A model generated the notes under the pieces. The model was not told where the DNA came from and made no database searches. It saw nothing but the letters and a program-made list of their open reading frames with translations. A stretch of 64,000 nt of DNA from Rubinisphaera margarita (GTDB lineage Bacteria; Planctomycetota; Planctomycetia; Planctomycetales; Planctomycetaceae), in the NCBI RefSeq assembly GCF_022267515.1, contig NZ_JAKFGB010000014.1:558001-622000 (forward strand). Direction: 5' to 3'. Of this stretch, positions 33,832-45,368 are shown piece by piece; position 1 is the stretch's first letter; each line of letters starts with the position of its first letter. The position numbers and the translations under genes are program-made.

Positions 33832-35481
33832 CTACTTCTCGTGAGCAGGAATCACTTCGTCGTTCTCGTCGATCTCCTCGGCTTGCGTACCGGCCAGGTG
33901 GACCGTCTTGTAGCCGCCGATCGCCTTGAAGTAGAAGAACAGACAGAGGTAAATCACCGCCATCGTGGCAGGGATAAACGAGTCGGCAACGAGCGTCTTC
34001 CGGTCCCCGGTGATGCCTGCCTCCGCGACCGCTTCCAGCAATTCTTTGTCGCTCTCGCTCCGTTCCTCGGGCGGGATCTTGGCGTAGTCTTTTACCTTGT
34101 CACCGTCGATGCCGTATGTCTGAAGCGTGAGGAACTTGCTGGGCTCTTCAGCCTTGAGCTTCTCGTAGATCTCAGGATGGCTTTCCTGAAGCGCTTCAGC
34201 TGCGTAATGATCTTTCGAATAGCCAAGCCCAGCCGATCCAATGAGTCCGGCTGACATCATACCAATTCCACCCATGACGCTGATCGCGATCGCTCCAGTC
34301 CGGGGGAACCGGTCGCTGACGACAGCCAGCATCGTCGGCCAGAAGAAGGTCTTACCCACGGCGTAAACGCCCAACGCGAGCAAAGCACCCTCGAACGATT
34401 GAATTCCACTGGCCAGATTCAAACCGACACATCCGAGAATCGAGCAGACCAGCAGAATTCCAATTGGAGAAAGCCCAATCTTCCGTTCAATGAAGTCGGC
34501 ACAGAACCGCAGCAGGAACATAATCATCGAGGTGTAGACGAAGAGGATCTTTCCTTCTCCCGATGTCAGAATATTTCCGATGATATTCTGAATCCAACCG
34601 TCAGTTCCCAGTTCCACGGCACCGACCAATGCATGTGTCACGAATAAGACGAACAGCAGCCAGGAACCGATCGAAAACCGCGTAATAACCGCGACAGCGA
34701 TGAGCAGGATTCCACCGATTCCGTAGCCGAGATTCCGGGCAACATCGTCGCTGAGGTTGAACGATCCGAATACACCTGCGAAGAACAGCGACAGCAGGAA
34801 GCAGGCAACTGCGCCACCCAGGATGCCGACATCGCGGAACATTTCACCGAAGCTGAGGCCTTTCTCGGATGCTTCCGATCGGGGAAAAGACTGCCCCAGG
34901 AACATCAGGCCGTATACGACGGTCGGAATCAGGAAGAGGGCGAGCTGATACTTCCAGGAGATGTTGTACATATCATCCAGTACCCAGCCGAGGGCACTTC
35001 CGAGCACAAGACCTGCCGGCCAACTCGCATGGAGAATATTAAGAAAGTGAGTCCGTTTGGTCGGGAATAGCGTCGCGACCAGCGGGTTTGCAACCGCTTC
35101 AAGGGTTCCATTCGCGACTGCGAACAGGAAGGTGCCCCAGTAGAGGTAGGCAAACACCGTGGCCTTATCCATGCCAGTACCAGGCATCAATGCTACGAGT
35201 GCAGACGCGATATGGAACACGAAAGCCGCGATGACCAGCTTACCGTAACCAATCTTGTCGACAACGACTCCGCCAATGAAGATCCCGAAGCAGAAGCCTG
35301 TGAGTCCTGCTCCTCCGATCGCTCCGAGTTCTGTGAAGCTGAAGCCGAACTCGTCTCGCCAGTTGTTCAGAATCCCTCCGCGAATCGCGAAGCCGACCCC
35401 GGCTGCCAGAATAGCCGTGAAACCGGCCCACAGCAGGCGATACGCGTTGGGCGCGATCACCTGGGTTTCGTTGGTGTTCAT
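33832..35481 (-). CDS. MFS transporter, FHS (sugar:H+ symporter)-like
   Basis: A 12-helix inner-membrane transporter of 549 residues. The segment EAVANPLVATLFPTKRTHFLNILHASWPAGLVLGSALG resembles the fucose/glucose:H+ symporter (FHS) family, so a sugar substrate is plausible. GFCFGIFIGGVVVDKIGYGK carries the MFS loop 2-3 motif. An unusual soluble, charged stretch of about 70 residues (from SKDHYAAEALQESHPEIY to RKTLVADSF) lies before the last membrane helix. The ATG at 35481 was chosen because GGAGAG precedes it at about eight bases. A strong terminator follows the gene. The neighbouring beta-helix/SGNH protein could supply its substrate, but that is inference from proximity. Confidence 0.85.
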   Translation of the reverse strand: MNTNETQVIAPNAYRLLWAGFTAILAAGVGFAIRGGILNNWRDEFGFSFTELGAIGGAGLTGFCFGIFIGGVVVDKIGYGKLVIAAFVFHIASALVALMPGTGMDKATVFAYLYWGTFLFAVANGTLEAVANPLVATLFPTKRTHFLNILHASWPAGLVLGSALGWVLDDMYNISWKYQLALFLIPTVVYGLMFLGQSFPRSEASEKGLSFGEMFRDVGILGGAVACFLLSLFFAGVFGSFNLSDDVARNLGYGIGGILLIAVAVITRFSIGSWLLFVLFVTHALVGAVELGTDGWIQNIIGNILTSGEGKILFVYTSMIMFLLRFCADFIERKIGLSPIGILLVCSILGCVGLNLASGIQSFEGALLALGVYAVGKTFFWPTMLAVVSDRFPRTGAIAISVMGGIGMMSAGLIGSAGLGYSKDHYAAEALQESHPEIYEKLKAEEPSKFLTLQTYGIDGDKVKDYAKIPPEERSESDKELLEAVAEAGITGDRKTLVADSFIPATMAVIYLCLFFYFKAIGGYKTVHLAGTQAEEIDENDEVIPAHEK

Positions 35482-35812
35482 ACGCAATCTCTCCAAATAC
35501 TCGACGCCTCTACGAGGCGATCACGGAAAAAACTGAAGGTGTCAAAGCGAAGTGAAACGTGGCGAATGGGCCTCGTGTCCTCTGCACCGAACGGGCGAAC
35601 TGCAGAATCTGCTCCGACTTTTTGAGATCGGAACATGTTTATCGAAGCATGCTACTTGTGCGGCAGAGCATTTTCAACGCAAGGCCCTGAGAGCAAACGG
35701 CTTCGGCCAGAAGCCCGCTGACGGGCTTTCATTCCCCGTCCGCGATCTGTAAAAGGGGAAGTCAATACGTCAAACGACTGAATTGCAGCTCTAATCCTCT
35801 CAGGATGTCCTC
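35482..35812. other. Divergent region between the MFS transporter and rph, with a small hairpin
   Basis: About 330 bases holding the promoters of two divergent genes. A hairpin AAGCCCG-ctga-CGGGCTT (35711-35728) followed by a short T run lies about 84 bases before the rph ATG; it could be a weak terminator or a leader structure. Nothing else is recognised. Confidence 0.35.
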
Positions 35813-36565
35813 ATGCGTCACGATGGCCGCACGCCCGATCAGCTCCGTCCGCTCGAAATTCGCCGCGGCTTCACCGGTTCCAGCCCCGGCTCGGTTTACA
35901 TCAAGGCCGGCCGCACCACGCTGCTCTGTACCGCCAGCGTCGATCTGGATGTGCCCCCCTGGAAGAAGCGGGAAGAGAATCCGACCGGCTGGGTCACCGC
36001 CGAGTACAACATGCTTCCCGGAAGCACGAGTCCCCGCAAGAACCGCGAACGAAACAAGGTCGACGGACGATCGACCGAGATTCAGCGGCTCATCGGCCGC
36101 AGTCTTCGCTCCGTTGTCGATTTCCAGGCTCTGGGGCCGCGGACAATCACGATCGACTGCGATGTCCTCGAAGCCGATGGCGGCACCCGCACACTCGGCA
36201 TCACCGGGGGATTCATCGCGCTTGTTGATGCCGTGAACTGGCTCTGTGAGCAGGAGCCCACCTGTCAGGCGAACAAGATTCTCGTCGACAGCGTCGCCGC
36301 CGTGAGTGTCGGCATTTACAAGGGCGATGTGCTGCTCGATCTCAACTACGTTGAAGACAGTGCAGCCGAGGTCGATTTGAATGTGGTGATGACCGGATCC
36401 GGCGAATATGTCGAGATTCAGGGAACAGCCGAGCAGCGGACCTTCTCCCACAATCAGTTGCTCAAGCAACTCGAAATCGCCGGAAAAGGCATTGTAGATT
36501 TGACACGGCATCAGCGGGAAAATCTGGGGAAAAACTGGCCTCTGGACGAGAATCAGTCAAGCTGA
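35813..36565 (+). CDS. rph: Ribonuclease PH
   Basis: Phosphorolytic 3'-5' exoribonuclease that trims tRNA 3' ends; a hexameric cytoplasmic enzyme. Its 250 residues match the usual 235-255. Features: MRHDGRTPDQLRPLEI at the N-terminus; substrate-contact segment TGWVTAEYNMLPGST; the phosphate-binding region with RSTEIQRLIGRSLRSVVD; DCDVLEADGGTRT; and GDVLLDLNYVEDSAAEVDLNVV near the C-terminus. The usual partner rdgB (nucleotide triphosphatase) is not adjacent; the next gene encodes an unrelated secreted protein. The start at 35813 is the first residue of the family consensus. Confidence 0.95.
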   Translation: MRHDGRTPDQLRPLEIRRGFTGSSPGSVYIKAGRTTLLCTASVDLDVPPWKKREENPTGWVTAEYNMLPGSTSPRKNRERNKVDGRSTEIQRLIGRSLRSVVDFQALGPRTITIDCDVLEADGGTRTLGITGGFIALVDAVNWLCEQEPTCQANKILVDSVAAVSVGIYKGDVLLDLNYVEDSAAEVDLNVVMTGSGEYVEIQGTAEQRTFSHNQLLKQLEIAGKGIVDLTRHQRENLGKNWPLDENQSS

Positions 36566-36808
36566 TACAACCCGCGGCCGACGACGCCGGGATCTCTGGC
36601 GTTTGTTCCCATCCCGGACCGTTCGGTCTGAAATCACCTTGTCACGACTGAAACTTCGGAAGCGTGCCACTGGCGTTGCCAGGGCCCTGGACCCGTCAGA
36701 CACGTTTTGTGTGCCCCGACGAGCCAGGCGACTCCCAAGACAGCAGCTGTGCCAGGATGCCCTCGGTTTTCTCGCCCACTTCACGCCATCGCCAGAACGG
36801 AGTCTGTC

Positions 36809-37816
36809 ATGCGTGCCGCGATCTTCCTGCTCACATTCTCGTTGAGTTTCGGTCTGACCAGTCCGTCGCTCACCTCGGCTGCGATCGAAGCAGTCAAAGG
36901 GAAAGAATACACCCTGACCACGAAGCATGGTCCATGGATGGTTATGGTCGCCGTCTTCAGCGAGCCTCCCGCCGAGCTGAAAGGCGATGGAATCGGTCCT
37001 GAAGAAGCCGCTTCGGAACTCGTCTACGAACTTCGCCAGAAAGGCATCCCGGCTTACACGTATCGCCGCGATCAGAAGTTCGAGTCGATCGAAACGACCA
37101 ACCGTCTGAACCAGAATGAAACCCGTCAGTACAAACTCGACAGCGAGATCTGCGTGCTGGCTGGAAACTACAGCAGCGTCGAAGGAGAAGACTCCCTCGG
37201 CAAGCGGACGCTCGACTGGCTGAAGCACTACAAACCGAAGTGCCTGGAGCAGGGCGGAATCTACAAGCCAACGCCCGGTCAGCCCGGCCCGCTCAGCGGG
37301 GCGTTCCTGACCGTCAATCCGATGCTCGATCCGGCGGAAGTCAAACGCCGTCAGCGCGATCCGCAGATCATTCGTTACAACTCCCACTGCGAGTTTTCCC
37401 TGCTCGACAACCCCGGGAAATACACCGTGGTCGTGGCTTCGTTCTACGGCAACTCCACGACGCAGGTCGGCGACGAAGCTCCGGATGAGAACAAACTTGG
37501 CGGTGGTGGTCTCGATCTTGCCGGCGACCAGGCCTGGCAGGTGATGCGAGCCCTGCGGGAACGCGGCATGGAAGCCTACGTGTTTCATGACCGTCGCAAA
37601 TCGATCGTGACCGTGGGGGCCTTCAACAATCCCGACGATCCCGGCGTGCAGACAATCTTCAAGAACTTCTCCGCCACCTGGAAGTACGATCCGGCCACCG
37701 GTCAGAATCAGATTCTCGCTCAGTCGCTGCCGCTTCCGAGTCAGAACGGCCAGTGGCTCTGCACCTTCGATCCCAAGCCGCAGATGATGGAAGTTCCGTA
37801 TAAGAACACCCACTGA
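36809..37816 (+). CDS. Secreted protein with two SPOR-like repeats
   Basis: A 335-residue exported protein not assigned to a named family. A signal peptide ends near residue 24. Two regions share a pattern like the SPOR fold, which binds denuded peptidoglycan: 43-140 (WMVMVAVFSEPP, helix ASELVYELRQKGIPAYTY, then ICVLAGNYSS) and 204-290 (YTVVVASFYGNS, helix AWQVMRALRERGMEAYVF, then IVTVGAFNNPDDPG). Each has the strand-helix-strand order with a V-x-V-x-x-F/Y start, a G-x-x-A-Y turn and a final V-x-x-G-x-F/Y strand. The similarity is by pattern only. The ATG at 36809 was chosen for the signal peptide and a CGGAG seven bases upstream; the frame is open further up. A clear terminator follows. Confidence 0.6.
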   Translation: MRAAIFLLTFSLSFGLTSPSLTSAAIEAVKGKEYTLTTKHGPWMVMVAVFSEPPAELKGDGIGPEEAASELVYELRQKGIPAYTYRRDQKFESIETTNRLNQNETRQYKLDSEICVLAGNYSSVEGEDSLGKRTLDWLKHYKPKCLEQGGIYKPTPGQPGPLSGAFLTVNPMLDPAEVKRRQRDPQIIRYNSHCEFSLLDNPGKYTVVVASFYGNSTTQVGDEAPDENKLGGGGLDLAGDQAWQVMRALRERGMEAYVFHDRRKSIVTVGAFNNPDDPGVQTIFKNFSATWKYDPATGQNQILAQSLPLPSQNGQWLCTFDPKPQMMEVPYKNTH

Positions 37817-37833
37817 TTTCCGCTGATCCAGAC

Positions 37834-37867
37834 AGAAAGGCCGGGGTCCTCAGGATTCCGGCCTTTT
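37834..37867 (+). terminator. Rho-independent terminator after the SPOR-like protein gene
   Basis: Ten-base stem GAAAGGCCGG / CCGGCCTTTTC with a 13-base loop, running into TTTTCT, 18 bases after the stop codon at 37816. Confidence 0.85.
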
Positions 37868-37936
37868 CTGCGTTCATTGCAGAACGAACACCATGCAGAG
37901 CCTCCACTCCGGTGAGTCAACCCCACGGAAGTGGAT

Positions 37937-37984
37937 CCAAAAAAGAAGCCGGGGGCCCATTCGGACGTCCCGGCTTCTTTTAGA
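37937..37984. terminator. Bidirectional terminator between convergent genes
   Basis: Thirteen-base stem AAAAGAAGCCGGG (37941-37953) with CCCGGCTTCTTTT, flanked by T runs on both strands; the run is longer (six T) on the minus strand. It lies about 120 bases beyond the stop of the His-rich lipoprotein gene and backs up the terminator at 37834-37867. Confidence 0.85.
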
Positions 37985-38105
37985 GCAGATCGATCTACCG
38001 TATGTCCGCGAATGAGCGTTGAATCGCCTGAAACGCTGCATCTTTCGCGGACCGAACGGTTACATCAAAAAGTAAACTGCTCTAATGACTCAAAGCGACC
38101 TTCGA

Positions 38106-38732
38106 CTATGGCGTCGACGTGCCAGCGGCTGGCATCGGCGTGGTTGTCAGCGTTGGAGCGGGAGTGGTCGTGGTGACCGGCGGTGGGACATCCGTGTGCG
38201 GCTCGTCCTCGTTTGCGTGTTCAATCCCGTCGTGATCGTGATCATGGTCGGCGTTGTCGCCACGCGGTTCGACATGGCTCGCGAACGGCGTGTCTTTGAT
38301 CACGACTTTCAGATCGCCGTGAATCGTCTCGTAAGAGACATCTTTTGGCAGCGGACCTTCGATGTGGAACTGAGATGCGGTTCCCTCGGCTTCGCCTTCC
38401 TGCGGCACGGGCTTGAGAACGACTTCACCCTGGGTCACGGTCAGCGAGGTGCCATCGGCTTTGGCGGCGACCGGATTCTCGGCGTGAGCATCGTAGATGT
38501 AGAGGGCCAGCTTGGGATCGCTGTCGCTGATCACGATCTCAGCACTGTATTCGTGAGCGCCCAGTTCGAGCAGGATGCCATCGTGAGGGGCGGTGTGCAT
38601 ATGCTCGTGATCTTCAACCGGCGACATGTCAGCGTCGGTCACTTCACGATATTCGCCCGGCTTGCTGCAGGCACTACAGCTCACGGCGATCAGGCCGCTA
38701 AACAACAGTTTGGTCCAGAATTCCAGTTGCAT
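38106..38732 (-). CDS. His-rich putative lipoprotein, possible metal-binding
   Basis: A 208-residue exported protein. The N-terminal hydrophobic stretch ends in VSCSACSK, so lipidation at Cys19 or Cys22 is likely. The mature part contains DHEHMHTAPHDGILLELG (from about 41), a beta-rich middle (EIVISDSDPKLALYIYDAHAENPVAAKADG), and a His/Asp cluster (DHDHDHDGIEH) at about 162-172. A Thr/Pro-rich tail closes the protein. The first motif, HDGILLELGAHEY followed by a strand-rich domain, resembles domains found near or within heavy-metal efflux adaptors. Binding of Cu, Zn or Ni is therefore plausible but not shown. AAGGAG lies nine bases before the ATG. The gene is divergent from rnpB, and a strong terminator lies downstream. 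Confidence 0.6.
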   Translation of the reverse strand: MQLEFWTKLLFSGLIAVSCSACSKPGEYREVTDADMSPVEDHEHMHTAPHDGILLELGAHEYSAEIVISDSDPKLALYIYDAHAENPVAAKADGTSLTVTQGEVVLKPVPQEGEAEGTASQFHIEGPLPKDVSYETIHGDLKVVIKDTPFASHVEPRGDNADHDHDHDGIEHANEDEPHTDVPPPVTTTTPAPTLTTTPMPAAGTSTP

Positions 38733-38888
38733 CTCTCTCGTCTCCTTGGTGGTAATACGTCAACGGCAGACTGCCTGCTGACTCAGATCATACCGGGTCC
38801 AGATTCGGAAACAATGCACTCTCCAGCCGGCGGGAGCGATTCCGATCTCCGCCGCGATTCTGCTTCTTCCACCCGGAAGATGATCCGA

Positions 38889-38894
38889 TACAAT
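38889..38894 (+). promoter_or_regulatory. Candidate -10 element of rnpB
   Basis: TACAAT ends eight bases before the predicted 5' end of RNase P RNA at about 38902. An upstream TTCTTC (38864-38869) is a poor -35 with a long 19-base spacer, so only the -10 is persuasive. Confidence 0.5.
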
Positions 38895-38901
38895 AGTTGG
38901 G

Positions 38902-39266
<365 letters not shown>

Positions 39267-39274
<8 letters not shown>

Positions 39275-39737
39275 TTTTCTTTTCTTCAGATTCCGTCTCG
39301 GCTTCAATCGAATCGCGGATGCGAGTCAGCTCATTCAGAGCCTCTTCCGAAATGCCGTCGGAGATCGACTCGAGCTCTTCACGAAACTTGAACGTCGTTG
39401 AACTGCTGAACTCCGGCTTCTCCGGAGTCGCGGCAGGAGCGGGTTTGACCGGCTTTGCTTCCGAAACCGGCATCGCATTCGACGGCGGGACAAATCGCCC
39501 GGGTTCAATGGATCCTCCTACGGGGGGCGGACTCTTGCGACGGAAACGATGCTCAGTGAGCAGCGGCGCGGAAATCGGACTGGCCAGATGGGCTGACTCC
39601 GCCAGGCTTGGCGACTGCTCCTCCGCGTGAGCCGCAACTTCTGGAGGCATCGGCAACGAACGGGCAATCACCAGCCCGGAACCCAGCCCGAACAAAATGC
39701 CGCCGATCCAGAACGAAATCGAATCTCCTTGCCACAT
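39267..39737 (-). CDS. Small membrane-anchored hypothetical protein
   Basis: A 156-residue protein not recognised. One membrane segment at about 7-25 (SISFWIGGILFGLGSGLVIA) is followed by a Pro/Ala/Glu-rich low-complexity region and a charged, probably helical C-terminus (FKFREELESISDGISEEALNELTRIRDSIEAETESEEKKTE region). The topology suggests a single-pass anchor with an extended tail. GGGAG nine bases before the ATG supports the start. It lies 108 bases upstream of the sucA stop on the other side, with no obvious functional tie. Its TGA stop falls inside the P1 helix of the convergent RNase P RNA gene, so the two 3' ends overlap by eight bases. Confidence 0.6.
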
Positions 39738-39845
39738 GCCACTTCACTCCCTGAAGTTTGCGATTCGCCAAAGACTGGCTGGGTGCGTCTTGCCGCATCT
39801 GTTCGCCCCAAAGGTCATCCTCTCCAAGAGGGTGCCACACGTTGA

Positions 39846-42719
<2,874 letters not shown>

Positions 42720-43086
42720 GGTTTGGCCTGATCAGCCTTCATCAAAAAGATCGTACGCGATCAGCGGAGGGGCACTCGCGGGTCCTGCGCAATGTCTCAA
42801 ACGCTCCGCTGCATCATCTCCATGGATTGTGGCATTTTTGCGTATCACGACAAGGGCGAACGAACGGTTTTCTCACGCTCCGACCAAACTCCCCGCCAGA
42901 TTCCCCCCGTACCGGCGACATCCTGCCGCCGATTGCGTGTTGCTCGAAGTGATAGCGTGTGGAGTGTGTCGGGGATCGAATCAGGAAATTGCGCCAGAAC
43001 CCGAAGAGACCAGGCACACGTGTTCTGCGAGCAGCGTCCCTTCGGCGGCAGGATGCGGCCGCTACGGATTGCTTACGTTTCCGCTG
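42720..43086. other. Upstream region of sucA
   Basis: About 370 bases between sucA and a small membrane-protein gene on the same strand. It should contain the sucA promoter. Long frames on the plus strand here are chance openings. I see no terminator and no RNA motif. Confidence 0.35.
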
Positions 43087-43482
43087 CTACGCGGCGGTTT
43101 CCTTCTCCGCCCGCTGGCGTTTGCGAGCCGCGATGAAGGAGCGGACGCAGAGCACGACAAACACGGTGCAGAGAATCGCCAGGACGAACACCATCGTCAG
43201 CGCCCGGGAGTTCACATCGGCTCCGTTGCTCATCTTGATGGCGAGCATAATTCCCCGCCCCCAGCCGGCGATTGCACCGAGCAGACCGAACAGCACGGCG
43301 ACGTGCATCGCGTGCATCCGAAAGCTGTGTTTGAAGGCGGCCAGTCCGGCAAGCAGGATCGGAGCCCCGAAGAACAGTGGGATCAGTGCGGTCGGACTGC
43401 GGTCATCGAGCTCGGCTCCGAGATAGCCGTAAAGGCCCTGCAGGACGAGCAGAATTCCGATAATGACAGCAGTTTGTGGCAT
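43087..43482 (-). CDS. Small four-helix membrane protein
   Basis: A 131-residue integral membrane protein with four hydrophobic segments: AVIIGILLVLQGLYGYLGA (about 5-23), ALIPLFFGAPILLAGLAAF, MHVAVLFGLLGAIAGW and MVFVLAILCTVFVVLCV. A basic tail (ARKRQRAEKETAA) follows. The Gly-rich first and second helices loosely recall TMEM14-like proteins; I do not consider that more than a hint. The ATG at 43482 was chosen because GGAGA lies eight bases before it. It precedes sucA on the same strand with a 367-base gap, so a shared transcript is possible but unproven. Function unknown. Confidence 0.65.
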   Translation of the reverse strand: MPQTAVIIGILLVLQGLYGYLGAELDDRSPTALIPLFFGAPILLAGLAAFKHSFRMHAMHVAVLFGLLGAIAGWGRGIMLAIKMSNGADVNSRALTMVFVLAILCTVFVVLCVRSFIAARKRQRAEKETAA

Positions 43483-43709
43483 GGCGGGTGTCTCCGGCGA
43501 GGCTTTCAAATTGGACCCTTGATTTTAGTCGGCCCTGTTCTGGGGCGACAGGGGGGCCGACGGAATTTTGTGGGAACAGGTGAAATTCGGTTTGTGCTCC
43601 TTGATGGCGGCAATTACTATACGTCCCGATTCAGAAAGGAATTCTCTGATCGCTTATCCCTTGAGTTCATCAAGCGGTTGCCCGAAATCTGTCCAAGGAG
43701 GAATTGCTA

Positions 43710-45293
43710 ATGGGTACCCTGAAGGTCCGGTTACGGACCGTTCTCGCTCTTTCTGCCGTCTGCCTGTGCGCCAATGTGGCGTTCGCTCAGAACACTCCGC
43801 AGCGGCAGGAGCTGTTCGAAAACCTGCTGCGAAGCCTCATTGAAAGTCGGATGGAGGATTCTCAGCAATCCCAGCAGTTCTACGGGCCCCCGACGAACCG
43901 TCCCGGCAACCAGTCTCAGGCGTTCCGGACTCAGATCAATCAGTTCACCCAGGAAGCCAGCCGCCTGTTCGATGTGCTGACGACCGACGTCTATCAGAAC
44001 CTCGGCCTGAAGACCCATCTAAACCCAACGCTCGAAGTGCAGGCTCAGGCCATGGTCCTGTCTCAGCTCAGCGATCGGGGCACGGAATGGACAATGCTGC
44101 GAAACGAGTTTCAGACTCTCGATCGCGACTGGCGGCTGTTGTCTTACCGACTCAAGGCGACCAGCGGACTGAGCAACGCCGCCCGCACGTCCGTCACTCG
44201 ACTCGACGAACTCGACAAGCAGCTCTGCACCCTGTTCGAAGTCTCGCCGCAGATCGATCAGCGGGAATTCCTCCGACTCACCGACTCCCTGCAGACCGAT
44301 CTCCGCAACCTGTTCGACGACATCTCCATTGAACTGGGCCGCACGCAGCAGGCTCGCGAGTTGCTCGTTCAGGGACGACTGATCGAGCAGCAGGTCCGCT
44401 TCATGGCTTCGGCGATCGATGTGCAGCAGTCCCGTGAAACTGCCCTGAGTGAATTTAAGAAGTTTCATGATCTCTGGGGCCCGTTCGCCTCACAGCTCTG
44501 GCCACTGCGCAACCGCTACATCGAACGCAGCCTGCAGCGAATCGAACAGACCGATCGTGAGCTTCACGAACTGCTTTGGCTCGAAGTCCAGGTCGACAAC
44601 CGCCAGCTGACCCGACTGACGGAATCGCTGACAAACGATTTCGACCGTCTGTTCAAGGCGACCACGCTGTCTCAGCTGATGACCTTGAAAGATCGGGACG
44701 TGATCATTCGCGTCGCACCGGATCTCAATGCAGCCAACAATCGACTCAGTCAGTCGATCAAGGAAAACCGCCCGATGCAGCAGCTGCAGAGTGAATACCG
44801 CACGATGGAGCAGAAGTGGCGTCAGCTCGAAACGGCTTACCGCACCTGTACCGAGTCGGACATCCTGCGTCTGGTCAAATCGACTGATCTGACGATCGCT
44901 TCCATGCAGGATGCGCTGCAGCTGAAGACTTCGTTCGATCGCACCCGCGCCATGCAGCTACTGGCTTCGCTGGAAAACTTCGGCGAGCATCTGCAGGAAC
45001 GATTCAGTGCCGACGTTTTGACGAACACCCGGTACAACCGCAAGTTCTCAATCCAGGGCCTGCATACCTGCCAGCAATTCACCGCCTTCGCCCGCAACAT
45101 TCACTACGATCTCTCCGAAGGAGCCAATCCGGACGAACTGCGAGCTCGTTGTGACACGCTGGTTCGGGGCTGGAACTATCTCAATGATGAGTACATCCAC
45201 AAGCTGGAAGGTAGCGAACGCGAACGTCTGAACCGTCTGGGCTCTCAGATCACTCCGCTGATCGTCCAACTGCAGACCATGTTCGAGATTTAG
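43710..45293 (+). CDS. Secreted alpha-helical protein of unknown function
   Basis: A 527-residue exported protein with a clear signal peptide (residues 1 to about 26, AFAQ). The mature part is almost entirely predicted amphipathic helix, rich in Leu, Arg, Gln and Asp, with repeated units of about 100 residues carrying W-R/K-x-L and L-x-x-L patterns (WRLLSYRLKATSGL, WGPFASQLWPLRNRY, WRQLETAYRTCTESD, WNYLNDEYIHKLEGS). This suggests stacked helical bundles. Two cysteines in the mature body (TCTE and HTCQQ) could pair. The start is one of the best marked in the window: AAGGAGG at 43695-43701, eight bases before the ATG. A terminator follows 40 bases after the stop. I know no named family that it fits. 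Confidence 0.6.
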   Translation: MGTLKVRLRTVLALSAVCLCANVAFAQNTPQRQELFENLLRSLIESRMEDSQQSQQFYGPPTNRPGNQSQAFRTQINQFTQEASRLFDVLTTDVYQNLGLKTHLNPTLEVQAQAMVLSQLSDRGTEWTMLRNEFQTLDRDWRLLSYRLKATSGLSNAARTSVTRLDELDKQLCTLFEVSPQIDQREFLRLTDSLQTDLRNLFDDISIELGRTQQARELLVQGRLIEQQVRFMASAIDVQQSRETALSEFKKFHDLWGPFASQLWPLRNRYIERSLQRIEQTDRELHELLWLEVQVDNRQLTRLTESLTNDFDRLFKATTLSQLMTLKDRDVIIRVAPDLNAANNRLSQSIKENRPMQQLQSEYRTMEQKWRQLETAYRTCTESDILRLVKSTDLTIASMQDALQLKTSFDRTRAMQLLASLENFGEHLQERFSADVLTNTRYNRKFSIQGLHTCQQFTAFARNIHYDLSEGANPDELRARCDTLVRGWNYLNDEYIHKLEGSERERLNRLGSQITPLIVQLQTMFEI

Positions 45294-45332
45294 AGCGAAT
45301 CGCTCGAACGGGCATTCTGATCAGAACTCCAG

Positions 45333-45368
45333 CAGCAGCCGTCTCATTCCGGGGCGGCTGCTGTTTTT
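45333..45368 (+). terminator. Terminator of the helical secreted protein gene, inside the convergent coding sequence
   Basis: Nine-base stem CAGCAGCCG (45333-45341) with CGGCTGCTG (45355-45363), then TTTTT. The distal arm and T run lie within the last codons of the convergent gene at 45344-46447, so its Lys/Ala-rich C-terminus is encoded by the terminator. Confidence 0.8.
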
